Shown here: positions 30,771-40,585 of the stretch, in pieces
How positions within the stretch are numbered: the stretch's first letter is position 1
How the letters are laid out: each line of letters starts with the position of its first letter
NCBI GenBank assembly: GCA_047291315.1
Contig: JBDPYZ010000009.1
Location: 33,052-97,051 of the forward strand
Direction: 5' to 3'
Length of the DNA: 64,000 nt
Source: Arsenophonus fragariae
Lineage (GTDB): Bacteria; Pseudomonadota; Gammaproteobacteria; Enterobacterales; Enterobacteriaceae
Made by a program: the position numbers and the translations under genes
The notes under the pieces: generated by a model
Seen by the model: only the letters and a program-made list of their open reading frames with translations
What the model was told of the DNA's origin: nothing
Databases searched by the model: none

Positions 30771-31351
30771 TAGAATTTTACCAAACCACTAAATCCCATA
30801 AACGCTAAAGACATTAGGCCGGCAGTAATGAGACCAATAGAAGAGCCGCGAAAGGGGGCTGGAACATTTGCTACCGCGATACGTTCACGGATGGCAGAAA
30901 ATAGTACCATCACTAAAGAAAACCCTATTGCGGCAGCAAAACCGTAAACGGCAGATTGTAAAAAATTATGTGATTGATTGATATTTAGTAAAGCCACGCC
31001 AAGTACTGTACAGTTTGTGGTAATTAACGGTAAAAAAATACCTAAAAGGCGGTATAGTGTTGGGCTGGTTTTCCGCACCACCATTTCAGTAAACTGCACA
31101 ACAACAGCAATAACTAATATAAAGCTTAATGTGCGCAAATAGATCAGATCTAACGGTATTAAAAGTAATGTATCCATAAGCCATGAACAGATGGATGCTA
31201 AAGTCATCACAAATGTTGTCGCAAATCCCATACCAACAGCGGTTTCTAATTTTTTAGAGACCCCCATAAAAGGGCATAAGCCAAGAAATTTTACTAGTAC
31301 GAAATTATTTACCAAAACTGTGGCGATAAACAATAAAAAATAATCTGTCAT
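30770..31351 (-). CDS. rsxA: RsxA, electron transport complex membrane subunit
   Basis: A 193-residue, six-helix membrane protein and the first gene of rsxABCDGE-nth. It is highly conserved with E. coli RsxA: NNFVLVKFLGLCPFMGVSKKLETA, FLPLITTNCTVLGVALLN, and a C-terminal GLMSLAFMGFSGL. It pairs with RsxE. It is intact. Confidence 0.95.
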   Translation of the reverse strand: MTDYFLLFIATVLVNNFVLVKFLGLCPFMGVSKKLETAVGMGFATTFVMTLASICSWLMDTLLLIPLDLIYLRTLSFILVIAVVVQFTEMVVRKTSPTLYRLLGIFLPLITTNCTVLGVALLNINQSHNFLQSAVYGFAAAIGFSLVMVLFSAIRERIAVANVPAPFRGSSIGLITAGLMSLAFMGFSGLVKF

Positions 31352-31600
31352 CTGAACGCCTAAATTTTTTATTTAGTCAGTAGAGTTGTAAACATAAATA
31401 GTCTTTATGATAGCAACTGATTGTAATATAGGTTATCGATCTTGTGTGAAAGTCAATTTTAGTCAGTTAATGATTGTTAAGAAAATCAAAATAGTGATTG
31501 TAGCTAAAAAATAAAAGGGTACGCTAAGTAACATGGATCGGCTGATCTAGTTTGTAATATGTGGTTAAAGTTTGACATATTATTGTTTTAAGGGGTTGTT

Positions 31601-31846
31601 ATGAATAAACCTATTAAGGTTGGTTTGATTGGTTATGGTTTTGCCGGTAAAACCTTTCATGTTCCTTTCATATTACAACAATAGAAGGATTTCAATTATC
31701 AGCTATTGTGAGTAGTGATGAAGAAAAAGTGAAAAAAGATTGGCTAATGTTCCTGTTTTTGCTTGGTTTGAACAACTATTCTTCGAACAGCCAAAAGTAG
31801 ATCTGGCTGTTATTCCAAAACCAAATAAAAAACAACCATCAATATA
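31601..31846 (+). pseudogene. ydgJ: ydgJ 5' remnant (Gfo/Idh/MocA oxidoreductase)
   Basis: The start MNKPIKVGLIGYGFAGKTFHVPF is the NAD-binding N-terminus of YdgJ, followed by FQLSAIVSSDEEKV in another frame and VDLAVIPKPNK near 31800. Stops and shifts occur near 31682 and 31735. The C-terminal part of the same gene lies at 32440-32792, with phage-like DNA between. The 250 bases before it, back to rsxA, hold no gene. Confidence 0.75.
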
Positions 31847-31967
31847 GCTATCAACTGTCAACAATAACTAACGATAATCTCTTGAGGTGCTATTTTATAG
31901 CTATTTTATTTTTAGTAGTAAATAGTTATTTTTATTTATTTCATATAATTCTTGTGTCATGAAATTT

Positions 31968-31987
31968 ATGTACATATCGGTGTACAT
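31968..31987 (+). repeat. 20-bp palindrome upstream of the integrase fragment
   Basis: ATGTACA-TATCGG-TGTACAT forms an inverted repeat 38 bases before the integrase start. It could be a binding site for the former prophage integrase or regulator; this is inference. Confidence 0.35.
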
Positions 31988-32024
31988 GAAATATCATAAA
32001 AATAAATACGCAGGGAGAAATAAA

Positions 32025-32374
32025 ATGTCGGTTACTGATTCATGGTGAAGTGCAGTAAATGGTAAGCCGCAAGATAAAATAGTGACTTAATCAGACAGGA
32101 TATTTTATGGGTTCTGTTTCGGGTTATCCCCAAAGGTAAAGTGATTTTTCAATACCGTTATTGCTGGCGAGGAAAAGTTGACAGGATAGATATCGGGACT
32201 TACCCGGCGATAAGCTTAAAAGATGCGAGGAATAGTGCGCTTTTTTACTGCTGCAAACTGGAACAGCACAGAAATCCTAAAGTGATTAAGCGCACTCTAA
32301 GAAGCAACAGTCGATTGACGCCCCCAGGGCTGAGTCCGCTATTCGTGACTGGTAAATTGTATATTTTCGGGTAA
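32025..32374 (+). pseudogene. Phage integrase N-terminal fragment (DUF4102 arm-binding domain)
   Basis: From ATG 32025, behind a CAGGGAGAAA ribosome-binding sequence, the frames read MSVTDSW, NGKPQDKIV, then KGKVIFQYRYCWRGKVDRIDIGTYPAISLKDAR. That is the arm-type DNA-binding domain of P4-like tyrosine integrases. Several stops interrupt it, and the catalytic domain is absent. It sits inside ydgJ, so it marks a deleted prophage or island. Confidence 0.7.
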
Positions 32375-32439
32375 CTCTTCAATTTTCATAATTTCTCCTA
32401 ATAATTAACAGTAGTTACATATTTTTATTTCGGCGGTGC

Positions 32440-32792
32440 CTAATTGTTTCACCACCTCAGGCGGCAGTGTATTGCATTGAAAGGTAATTATATTAAGTAT
32501 GGCTTAAAGCCAGAAGAGGGATATTTAAAAACATAGCAATTGCTAACAGTAGAAGATTGGTGCAAGGATAGTCGCGATGTGAAAGTGACAGCGTCACAAA
32601 ATGATAAGCTGGTCGTTAAGCCGCTAGAAACTGAGCAGGGTAATATGGTATGTATTATTATGCTATCCGTGAGGCGATTAATAACGGAGCGCCTAATCCA
32701 ATTCCTCTGAAGAGGCTATTTTTGTAATGAAATTGATTGAGGTGCGAATAGAGTCAGCAAAAATACACCACACGGTAGAGCAGACACTTTAA
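32440..32792 (+). pseudogene. ydgJ: ydgJ 3' remnant
   Basis: The C-terminal part of the YdgJ-like oxidoreductase resumes here: KGNYIKYGLKPEEGY, EDWCKDSRDV, and YYAIREAINNGAPNPIPS with VMKLIEV, ending HTVEQTL. In-frame stops and shifts are frequent. The central barrel region of the enzyme is missing and replaced by the integrase fragment. Confidence 0.7.
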
Positions 32793-32841
32793 TTTTATTT
32801 ATTTTGTCTATTCTTATTTTTAAATATTAAAAGGAAGCGTT

Positions 32842-33819
32842 ATGAGTTGGTGGCGTCGTTTACAAATTGACTATTTTTTGCTGCTTATGCTAATGACGAT
32901 TATGATTGCTTCTTTTTTCCCTTGTCAAGGCAAAGTAAAAATCGTTTTTCAGCATTTAACAACCATAGCCATTGCGTTGCTTTTTTTTCTCCATGGCGCA
33001 AAATTTTCACGACAAGCTATTTTAGCAGGTATAGGTCATTGGCGATTACATCTGTTAATTTTTACCAGTACTTTTATTTTGTTTCCTATTATAAATTTAG
33101 TATTAAAGCCTTTAGTGCTTTATTGGATCTCACCACCTACTATTTGTATCGGATTTCTATACCTTTGCGCTTTACCTGCGACAGTACAGTCTGCGATCGC
33201 TTTTACTTCTGTCGCTGACGGAAATATTACCGCAGCAATTTGTAGTGCATCTGCTTCCAGCTTGTTGGGAATGTTTTTGTCGCCGGTATTGGTCAGTTTT
33301 TTAATTGATTTCGATGATAATCATATTGATCTATGGAAAAATATTGGTGCTATTTTATTGCAAATTATGTTGCCATTTATATTAGGGCATTTATTAAGGC
33401 CATTAATAATCAAATGGATTAATCGATATCGAAGATTAATCACTATTTCTGATCGTTCATCTATTTTATTCGTGGTTTATGTCACTTTTAGTGAGGCGGT
33501 CATTGAAGGAATATGGCATAAAGTTGATGGCTGGTCGCTGTTAATGATTGTGATTATTAGTTGCTTACTACTTGCTATAGTAGTTTTATTTAATATCTAC
33601 AGCGCCCGGTATTTCGGTTTTAGCAAAGCTGATGAGATCACAATAGTGTTTTGTGGCTCTAAGAAGAGTTTAGTTAATGGTGTACCTATGGCCAATATAC
33701 TCTTTCCTGCCCATCTGGTTGGTATTATTTTACTACCAGTAATGATCTTCCATCAAATTCAATTAATGGTATGTGCGGTATTAGCACAACACTATGCTAA
33801 GAGAGCCGTTAATGATTAA
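32842..33819 (+). CDS. yfeH: Putative Na+-dependent transporter of the bile acid:Na+ symporter family (YfeH-like)
   Basis: The 325-residue product has about ten hydrophobic helices and resembles E. coli YfeH (332 aa). Family features include FFLHGAKFSRQAI after the second helix, LCALPATVQSAIAFTSVADGN, the SASSLLGMFLSP stretch and FCGSKKSLVNGVPMAN. Substrate is unknown. AAAAGGAAGCG precedes the ATG. It is the only intact gene between rsxA and ydgA. Confidence 0.8.
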   Translation: MSWWRRLQIDYFLLLMLMTIMIASFFPCQGKVKIVFQHLTTIAIALLFFLHGAKFSRQAILAGIGHWRLHLLIFTSTFILFPIINLVLKPLVLYWISPPTICIGFLYLCALPATVQSAIAFTSVADGNITAAICSASASSLLGMFLSPVLVSFLIDFDDNHIDLWKNIGAILLQIMLPFILGHLLRPLIIKWINRYRRLITISDRSSILFVVYVTFSEAVIEGIWHKVDGWSLLMIVIISCLLLAIVVLFNIYSARYFGFSKADEITIVFCGSKKSLVNGVPMANILFPAHLVGIILLPVMIFHQIQLMVCAVLAQHYAKRAVND

Positions 33820-33833
33820 TAATATGATACATA

Positions 33834-33858
33834 TTAATTTAATTTAATTTAATTTAAT
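33834..33858 (+). repeat. Pentanucleotide repeat (TTAAT)5
   Basis: Five TTAAT units overlap the 3' end (minus strand) of the unidentified frame 33844-34329. Confidence 0.9.
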
Positions 33859-34329
33859 TCTTTCATTTTGGATTTTTTCTTTCTGGAGAATATATTTAAC
33901 TTGTAAAAGTTTTTGACTTAATAGAAAAGGGCAGATAGGTAAAGACAAGTTTTCAACAGAATTTAAGTTTTTTGACGATTCTTGCAAGGCGACATTTTCT
34001 GTTGTGGAATTATATTCTAGATTAAGGCGTGAAGTTAGGTGATACTGATGATAATTTTTTTATTTGAATTGAATTGAATTGAATTGAATTGAATTGTCAA
34101 GATTAAGATGTAACATTAGTTGGTTATATAATTTAGCATTACTGGAACTAATTTTAGTTGAAATATGAATATTATTTAGCATAAAGCAGTTTTTTATTTT
34201 ACTAATTAAAGATTTTTCTTTTGGTTTATTTTGCTGCTGTGTATTTTTTATTATAGATGGATCTTTAATGTAATTAATTTTATTCGACATAAAGAGAGAG
34301 TACCGCCTCTGATATAAAAATTGATGCAA
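33844..34329 (-). pseudogene. Unidentified gene interrupted by one stop beside a pentamer repeat
   Basis: On the minus strand an open frame begins at 34329 (alternative start 34290, MSNKINYIKDPSI) and stops at TAA 34060-34062, right after six AATTC units that encode NSIQFNSIQF. Beyond that stop the same frame stays open for 71 more codons (HLTSRLNLEYNSTTENVAL...) and ends at 33844 inside a second pentamer tract. One frame open on both sides of a single stop suggests a once longer gene of about 160 codons. I recognise no family. The upstream part alone could be an 89-residue protein. Confidence 0.45.
34066..34095 (+). repeat. Pentanucleotide repeat (GAATT)6
   Basis: Six perfect GAATT units lie inside the coding frame of the unidentified minus-strand gene. 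A change of one unit shifts the frame by two bases. Confidence 0.95.
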
Positions 34330-34355
34330 AAGAGCTAGTATTTTAACTGGCTCTT
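34328..34355 (-). terminator. Terminator after ydgA
   Basis: On the minus strand AAGAGCCAGT pairs with ACTAGCTCTT around a 6-base loop with one mismatch, then TTTGC. It lies about 20 bases past the ydgA stop. Confidence 0.6.
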
Positions 34356-34373
34356 GTTACTTTACTAAGGTTT

Positions 34374-35975
34374 TTAATTTGATTGCGGGATTGTTTTGGG
34401 TGTTGCTGGTGGCTGAAACGATGGATTATCTATCAAGCCGATATTAATTAGAAACTGCTCTAATTTAAATTTCTGCTTATTCATTTCTAGTTCGTCCCCG
34501 GCGTAATTAATATCCATAGTCATATTATCTTTTGTTACCAGCATCCATGACAGAAATGCTCTATTTTCATTCAATTGTGCTTTTTTCTCATCACTGAGAA
34601 AGTATTCCGTTGGTGATGTAAAGACATTTTGTTTAGCTGAACTTTCAAATTTACTAATTTGTTCGGTTGCTTTCTGGCTGAATAATGTTTTTTGTTCTGG
34701 TCTAGTAACTTTATCATCTGAATTTAATATTTTTGTTTGTGTAAGCATTTCTATCAACATTGGTTTTGATAAATTAACATTGATATTAAAATGATTAAAT
34801 AGCGCTTTGATTATCTGATTATATTGATTATTTTGGCTATAAATAGAGATTTGATTCAACCTCAAAGGTTTCATATCTATATCAATTTTGATGTTGCTTT
34901 TACCAGCATTATTTTTCCAATAAAAAGGTTCGATGACAATTCTCGGGCTATTCTTCAATAAGCTAGGTAAGTTATCAATTAATAACTGGGCGAAAATGGT
35001 ATCTGCATTATAAAGAGGATTATCATTAGCAAAGTTGTGAGTAATTTCATCATTATAATTTTTTAAGAAATTACTAAAAGCTTTAGCATCCATTCTTTCG
35101 ATTAATAACGTAAGCTCACCAGAACCTAAGTTTTGTTCTTTAGCCATAAGGTCATTAATGCTATAAGAAATTTTACCATCAATGTTATCACCTTTTAGTA
35201 CAGAATCTAAGTTAATCTCGAGATTTTTAAATGAGAATTTAATTTCATCACTATTAAAATTAATATCTGCAATATTAAGAGTCTGTTTACCAGAATAGAA
35301 GTTAAAGGGAGTAAGTAATGAATTACTTTGGATATTGAGTCCTTTAAGAATCATATTTTCCGTTTTTTCTTTATTACCAATAACAAAGTTATCACTAACA
35401 ACGGAAACTTTTATATCTTTAAGATCGGTATTGCCTACATAATTAATTGTACCACCGCTAAACGTTATATTTTTTCCATAAGCATTACCGTCTAGTGGAC
35501 TTAAGTTTAAATTTGCATCCAGGTCTTCATTAAAACCGATATCAACATCACCAGTTATAAAAGCTTGCTCCTGGGTATATTTGAAAAGCTCTTCTGTAGT
35601 CTCATTTTTAACAATTTCAATAGTGGCTGATGCTAACCTTGGTAACAGATTAAGTTTAACTATTTTGCTAATAGGAAAAGGGCCATGAAAGATTTTTGTG
35701 GCAAACTTAACAATGCTATTTTTTTCTTCATTATTCTCTTTATTCTCTTTAATATTAATAATGATATCTGCATTAGAAGTGAAAATTCCACGCTGATAAT
35801 TTTCTGTTTTAACATTAATACCTGCTTCCGGTGCATTATTCTCTATTGTGGTATTCGTACGTTCAATGAAACTATCAAATTCTCCCTCAATTTTTCTTCC
35901 GGTATACCAAGAGCCAATTGTCCAAATTATGGCAACAATTACTATGACACTTACAGCTACTAACGATTTCTTCAT
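34374..35975 (-). CDS. ydgA: YdgA, DUF945 family protein
   Basis: The 533-residue protein aligns with E. coli YdgA (502 aa) from MKKSLVAVSVIVIVAIIWTIGSWYTG through to a Pro-rich C-terminus. It has one N-terminal membrane helix (about residues 5-24) and a large, presumably periplasmic, beta-rich DUF945 domain with HGPFPISKIVKLNLLP and GSGELTLLIERMD. Its biochemical role is unknown. It lies about 90 bases downstream of manA on the same strand, as in E. coli. It is intact. Confidence 0.9.
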   Translation of the reverse strand: MKKSLVAVSVIVIVAIIWTIGSWYTGRKIEGEFDSFIERTNTTIENNAPEAGINVKTENYQRGIFTSNADIIINIKENKENNEEKNSIVKFATKIFHGPFPISKIVKLNLLPRLASATIEIVKNETTEELFKYTQEQAFITGDVDIGFNEDLDANLNLSPLDGNAYGKNITFSGGTINYVGNTDLKDIKVSVVSDNFVIGNKEKTENMILKGLNIQSNSLLTPFNFYSGKQTLNIADINFNSDEIKFSFKNLEINLDSVLKGDNIDGKISYSINDLMAKEQNLGSGELTLLIERMDAKAFSNFLKNYNDEITHNFANDNPLYNADTIFAQLLIDNLPSLLKNSPRIVIEPFYWKNNAGKSNIKIDIDMKPLRLNQISIYSQNNQYNQIIKALFNHFNINVNLSKPMLIEMLTQTKILNSDDKVTRPEQKTLFSQKATEQISKFESSAKQNVFTSPTEYFLSDEKKAQLNENRAFLSWMLVTKDNMTMDINYAGDELEMNKQKFKLEQFLINIGLIDNPSFQPPATPKTIPQSN

Positions 35976-36064
35976 ATATACATCCCTTAAGGATTTTAGC
36001 GGGTAAAAATAATCAAATTTAACAAAATATATTATATACAGCTTTGAATGTATTTTAATTTTTG

Positions 36065-37240
36065 CTAATAAGTAAAAACTCTGGCCAGTTTACCTTTTCC
36101 ATTAAGCATAATTTGTTTTTCAGATGCGGATATAAATATAGACTCCCCAGATAGAATTTCTGCTGTTTGGTTTTCTGAGGTAATAGATATCTTACCTTCA
36201 ACACAAAATAAAATCGTTGCTGAACTGTTTTCTATTGTAGTCAATTGATTATCAATTAGATATAAAGAAAAAGCAAAATCATCTACCGGAATGGGATAAC
36301 AAAATTCATTATCGTGTATATTCGGTTGTAGCAATAATGTATTGCGGGCTTTGACAATGAAGTCTAAATTAGCTAGTAATTCAGCAGTATCAATATGTTT
36401 GTTCGTTAATCCTGCACGCAGTACATTGTCAGAATTGGCCATCACTTCTAATCCAACACCTTCAATATAGGCATGTGGCGTTCTAGCATAAAGAAACATC
36501 GCTTCACCTGGTTGTAATTCAATAATATTCAGTAACAATGGTGCAAATAATCCATTATCGTCTGGGTATAGTGGTAGTATTTTTTGGATTGTGTGCCAAG
36601 GCTCTCCTTTTTCTTGCTGTAGAACAGATTTTAAGGTAGTAAATAGCGGTTGTTTTTCTCTTGTTGTTAGACTTAATAAATGGCTAAAAAGTTTTGCCAG
36701 TTGAGTTTCTGTTGGAGTCTTTAAAAATAGTTGAATATTTGGTGAGGCATCCGCAATTGGTATCAATAAATTAGCGATTTCATTTAAAGGGCGAAATGAA
36801 TTTATAGCCTTGAAGGGCGTTAAAGCATAAATTAATTCATGTTTATGATTATCGTCTTTATAATTAGGATTTGGACAATCAAGATCAATCTTAGCCGCGT
36901 TTTCACGCTTAAACCCAGCTTCGGCAGAAATTTTATCTGGATGTACTTGAATTGAAAGGGGTTGGGCTGCACAGAGTACTTTGAATAGAAAAGGCAATCG
37001 ATTAAATTTTTGTGCAACTTTTTCGCCAAGGTAATATGTCGGATCGGTCGCAATTAGTTTATCTAACGATATTTTTTGCTGAGTATTAAAATCTTCAACT
37101 ATAGAGCTGGCTTTGGGATGTGCTCCCATCCATAATTCAGCCATCGGTAAATGCTGAGGATTTTTGATATGGTAAAGTTTAGTTAGGGCATCTTTACTTC
37201 CCCAGTTATAGTGTTGAATTTTATTGATCATTTTAAACAT
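36065..37240 (-). CDS. manA: Mannose-6-phosphate isomerase
   Basis: The 391 residues (E. coli 391) form a type I cupin phosphomannose isomerase that interconverts mannose-6-P and fructose-6-P. Zinc ligands are in the SIQVHPDK motif and the KHELIYALTPFKA block (His and Glu); YARTPHAYIEGVGLEVMANSDNVLRAGLT is the family signature. It supplies mannose for sugar metabolism or GDP-mannose. Divergent from fumC. It is intact. Confidence 0.95.
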   Translation of the reverse strand: MFKMINKIQHYNWGSKDALTKLYHIKNPQHLPMAELWMGAHPKASSIVEDFNTQQKISLDKLIATDPTYYLGEKVAQKFNRLPFLFKVLCAAQPLSIQVHPDKISAEAGFKRENAAKIDLDCPNPNYKDDNHKHELIYALTPFKAINSFRPLNEIANLLIPIADASPNIQLFLKTPTETQLAKLFSHLLSLTTREKQPLFTTLKSVLQQEKGEPWHTIQKILPLYPDDNGLFAPLLLNIIELQPGEAMFLYARTPHAYIEGVGLEVMANSDNVLRAGLTNKHIDTAELLANLDFIVKARNTLLLQPNIHDNEFCYPIPVDDFAFSLYLIDNQLTTIENSSATILFCVEGKISITSENQTAEILSGESIFISASEKQIMLNGKGKLARVFTY

Positions 37241-37408
37241 ATAATACTGCTCTTAGTTGATAAAAATTTATTTTTAACTGTAATGCAATAAACTCGCTTA
37301 TCTCTCACATTTTAAATTAAAAATAGTGCATTATTTCAAGTACAATCAGTTTATCTGTAAAGATGGATTATGCATATCCAATTATTTTATGCTAAGGAGA
37401 TAACAATA

Positions 37409-38806
37409 ATGTCAGAATATCGCATTGAAAAAGACTCAATGGGTGAAATTAGAGTCCCTGCAAATAGGCTGTGGGGCGCTCAAACGCAACGTTCGTTGGA
37501 GCATTTCCATATCTCAGTGGAAAAAATGCCTGTTGCTTTAATCCATGCATTGGCATTAACTAAAAAAGCAGCAGCTGAAGCAAATACCGATTTAGGTTTG
37601 ATATCGAAGGATAAAGCTAATGCTATTATCGCCGCTGCTGATGAAGTCTTAGCGGATAAGCATATGACTGAATTTCCATTAGCAATCTGGCAGACTGGTT
37701 CTGGTACGCAAACTAATATGAATATAAATGAAGTATTGGCGAACAGAGCAAGTGAAATTTTAGGTGGAAAGAGAGGACAGCAACGCTTAATTCACCCGAA
37801 TGACGACGTAAATAAAAGCCAGAGTTCTAATGATGTATTCCCAACGGCGATGCATGTGGCTGCTATTATTGCTTTACGTCAACAACTGTTACCTAAACTA
37901 AAAGAACTACAAACCACTTTTAAGCAAAAATCTGATTCTTTTGATAATATTGTCAAAATCGGGCGTACTCATCTTCAAGATGCAACACCATTAACTTTAG
38001 GCCAAGAAATATCTGGCTGGGTAGCAATGTTAGCTCATAATGTCCGACATATCGAAGAGAGTATTCCTCATCTCTGTGAACTTGCTTTGGGTGGAACGGC
38101 GGTTGGTACGGGGTTAAATACCCATTCTGAATATGCCATTAAGGTCGCCAGTAAAATTGAAAAATTGTCCGGCCAGCCATTTGTCACTTCGCCTAATAAA
38201 TTTGAATCTTTAGCTACTTGTGATGCTTTAGTTCATGCCCACGGTGGTTTAAAAGGTTTAGCTGCTTCATTAATGAAAATTGCTAATGATGTAAGGTGGT
38301 TAGCATCAGGTCCGCGTTGTGGTATCGGAGAAATTATGATCCCTGAAAATGAGCCAGGTAGTTCGATAATGCCAGGAAAAGTCAATCCAACACAGTGTGA
38401 AGCGTTAACTATGCTTTGTGCTCAAATTATGGGTAATGATGTTGCTATTAATATTGGTGGTGCATCAGGTAATTTTGAACTTAACGTTTTCCGCCCCATG
38501 ATTATTAATAATTTTTTACAATCAGTTCGTCTATTGGCGGATGGTATCTTTAGCTTTAATGATCATTGCGCTAAAGGTATTGAACCTAATCGTCAGCGTA
38601 TAGATAGATTATTACACGAATCATTAATGCTAGTTACTGCGCTAAATACTCATATCGGTTATGATAAAGCCGCTGAAATTGCTAAAAAAGCACATAAGGA
38701 AGGATTGACCCTTAAGCAAGCAGCATTAAAACTCGCTTATTTAACAGCAGAAGAGTTTGATAGTTGGGTGAACCCTGAAAATATGGTAGGTAGTATGAAA
38801 AAGTAG
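37409..38806 (+). CDS. fumC: Fumarase C (class II, iron-independent)
   Basis: From ATG 37409 (AAGGAG upstream) the protein is 465 residues, close to E. coli FumC. The superfamily signature is GSSIMPGKVNPTQCE; GSGTQTNMNINEVLANRA and GRTHLQDATPLTLGQEISGW are active-site regions. It hydrates fumarate to malate. An in-frame ATG at 37370 adds 13 unconserved residues. It is intact although the neighbouring aconitase gene is dead. Confidence 0.95.
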   Translation: MSEYRIEKDSMGEIRVPANRLWGAQTQRSLEHFHISVEKMPVALIHALALTKKAAAEANTDLGLISKDKANAIIAAADEVLADKHMTEFPLAIWQTGSGTQTNMNINEVLANRASEILGGKRGQQRLIHPNDDVNKSQSSNDVFPTAMHVAAIIALRQQLLPKLKELQTTFKQKSDSFDNIVKIGRTHLQDATPLTLGQEISGWVAMLAHNVRHIEESIPHLCELALGGTAVGTGLNTHSEYAIKVASKIEKLSGQPFVTSPNKFESLATCDALVHAHGGLKGLAASLMKIANDVRWLASGPRCGIGEIMIPENEPGSSIMPGKVNPTQCEALTMLCAQIMGNDVAINIGGASGNFELNVFRPMIINNFLQSVRLLADGIFSFNDHCAKGIEPNRQRIDRLLHESLMLVTALNTHIGYDKAAEIAKKAHKEGLTLKQAALKLAYLTAEEFDSWVNPENMVGSMKK

Positions 38807-38809
38807 TTT

Positions 38810-39680
38810 TTATTTTTTTGCTTATGTTTTATTTTTATATTGTTAATATCATAGTTAGAAAGCGTACCTAATTTTGTTATATGTTTTACATCACTAGTAA
38901 ACGATAAAAGTGGAAGAGGGCAAGCGTATTACACCTGTCGGTTTTCATTCGCGTACCAAACTCTGGCAATTGGCTGAACTTTTACTGGGCGTTGTATTTT
39001 TAATATGGCATCATTAGGGATGCCATTTAAGTCTTGGATCTCTTTTTCAATTAAATTGCGCCATTGTTGCTTAGTATATGCCGACATTGCTTTTTCAGAT
39101 TGATAGTTTTTATGTAGTCGCTCAAGTATTTGCGCTTTTGTTACTTTGTTTATGATATTTTTATTAGCCCAGCCAAAATTAATGCTATTGGGTGAGTCGA
39201 CATAATTGATTTTACGATAGGCATTAAGGGTAATTAACCCATGCAATTGTTGGTGAATAAATTCAAATCGTTGTTCTTTTGTTATACCCGATTCGTGAGT
39301 GACAATATTTTTTAATTCGGGTTTTAACTTATTAATTGTTTCCTGTTGGTGTTTTATAATTGAGTAATTTTGTGCCGAAAGATTAAAACATAGGGTACCA
39401 AGTAGCCTTGTTGCGGTTTTATTACTAATATGTTGTGGGCTATTATGAATAAATAATTTGTTATAATTTGTTAATGCTAAGTCTAAAGCTGCTTTTCCTG
39501 TCAAAGTACTAATTGCTATTTGGTTAATATCATTATTTTCATCTCCTTTCTTTGTTTCAGGTAATTTAAATACAATGGCTGAAGTTAGCGATAAGGTATT
39601 AATTTCGGTTAAAAAAAAGCCAACTTATTTTTCAATAAATCAAAACATTTTGATAACTTATATCTTGCGTCATATTTCAT
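38810..39680 (-). pseudogene. tus: tus, replication terminus binding protein with nonsense and frameshift mutations
   Basis: From ATG 39680 the frames read MKYDARYKLSKCFDLLKNKLAFF, matching the Tus N-terminus. A homopolymer A8 (plus strand 39611-39618) shifts the frame. The central part (AIVFKLPETKKGDENN, LITLNAYRKI, FGWANKNIINK, LKIQRPVKVQPIARVWY) is open as a 191-codon frame. A TAA at 38929-38931 replaces the expected Gln codon. The next codons, YACPLPLL and later LSNYD, still resemble the Tus C-terminus (HACPTPLI, LLNYD). Tus blocks forks at Ter sites. As read, the protein lacks its start and last ~58 residues and is probably inactive. Confidence 0.85.
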
Positions 39681-39689
39681 ATGAAAACC

Positions 39690-39712
39690 TTAATTTAGTT
39701 ACAATATGATTT
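39690..39712 (-). promoter_or_regulatory. Ter-like Tus-binding site at the tus promoter
   Basis: About 10 bases upstream of the tus start, the minus strand reads ATATTGTAACTAAATTA. It matches the Ter core (ATGTTGTAACTAAA) at all but one position. In E. coli TerB overlaps the tus promoter and mediates autorepression; position and sequence agree here. Confidence 0.65.
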
Positions 39713-40061
39713 ATATTATAACAAAAAAAACTCCTAACCTACTAAAATATAATAAAATTTCTACAGGACAAATTACCTGATTTACTAAAATGTTGTGAAG
39801 GAGGTAATAAACACAAAAAATAATGGTGGTAATAAAGGCAAACAGACTAAATACAATGGTTGCTATCCTCCAAGAAAAATGATCGGTTAAAATATCGGTA
39901 ACTAAGCGCCCACTCATACCACCTATAGAGTTACCACTGATATATAATCCCATAGAAAACGCTAAATAATTAGGATGAATTTCTTCACTGAGATAAGTCA
40001 TGGCAACTGCCGCAATACCACTTAAATATTCCTTTATTGGAATATTTGTTAGTTCGACCAA
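39711..40061 (-). pseudogene. ynfM: ynfM-like MFS transporter fragment
   Basis: SGIAAVAMTYLSEEIHPNYLAFSMGLYISGNSIGGMSGRL, read in shorter blocks, is the diagnostic stretch of YnfM (about residues 140-180). The following WRIATIVFSLFAFI helix also fits. Only about 100 of 417 residues remain, with no N- or C-terminal half. Its 3' end abuts the Ter-like site. Confidence 0.75.
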
Positions 40062-40585
40062 CTATTCGTCATACTCCAGATGCACCTAAAATCGCTCATG
40101 ATGAGTTAAAAAAATGGGGCCAATGACACTCAATGAATATTAATGTTAGCTAGGGTATTGCTGCTCCTTATATTTTAGGTATTGATTCCTACAAACGCTT
40201 CTTTTACTGATCTATCGGTATTATTACTTACAGATGCTTGGGATACACTTATCTGGTTAGCTGCTTTAATGATGGCTAATGAGTTGAAAATTCTAGGATT
40301 TACGACTTGCTTTGGCAATCTTATTGGTGACAGTCTTAGCTATAGTATTATGTAAAATACTAATTGGGTTATTATTCTATTAATGCATTAATGCTTGCTT
40401 TTTCTAGCAGCCTCTATTACTCCTTAACTCAATATTCCCATGCTCGTGAACCTATTCTTTTTGGCGTGGGCTATGTTTCAACAGGTGTATGGTGGAAGGT
40501 TGGTTTTATTATTAGCTTAGTCAATCAGACTATTTTTCTTACAATTGGCCTATTATGGTGGAATAGTAGTAAATTTTTATTATAA
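40062..40585 (+). pseudogene. DASS-family anion transporter remnant (YbhI/CitT-like)
   Basis: Frames in this span read RHTPDAPKIAHDELKKWGPMTLNE, then LSVLLLTDAWDTLIWLAALMMANE, and YYSINALMLAFSSSLYYSLTQYSHAREPI with GYVSTGVWWKVGFIISLVN. These are typical of divalent-anion (dicarboxylate) Na+ symporters of the DASS family. Stops and shifts separate the blocks, and the N-terminal half is missing. Confidence 0.7.
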
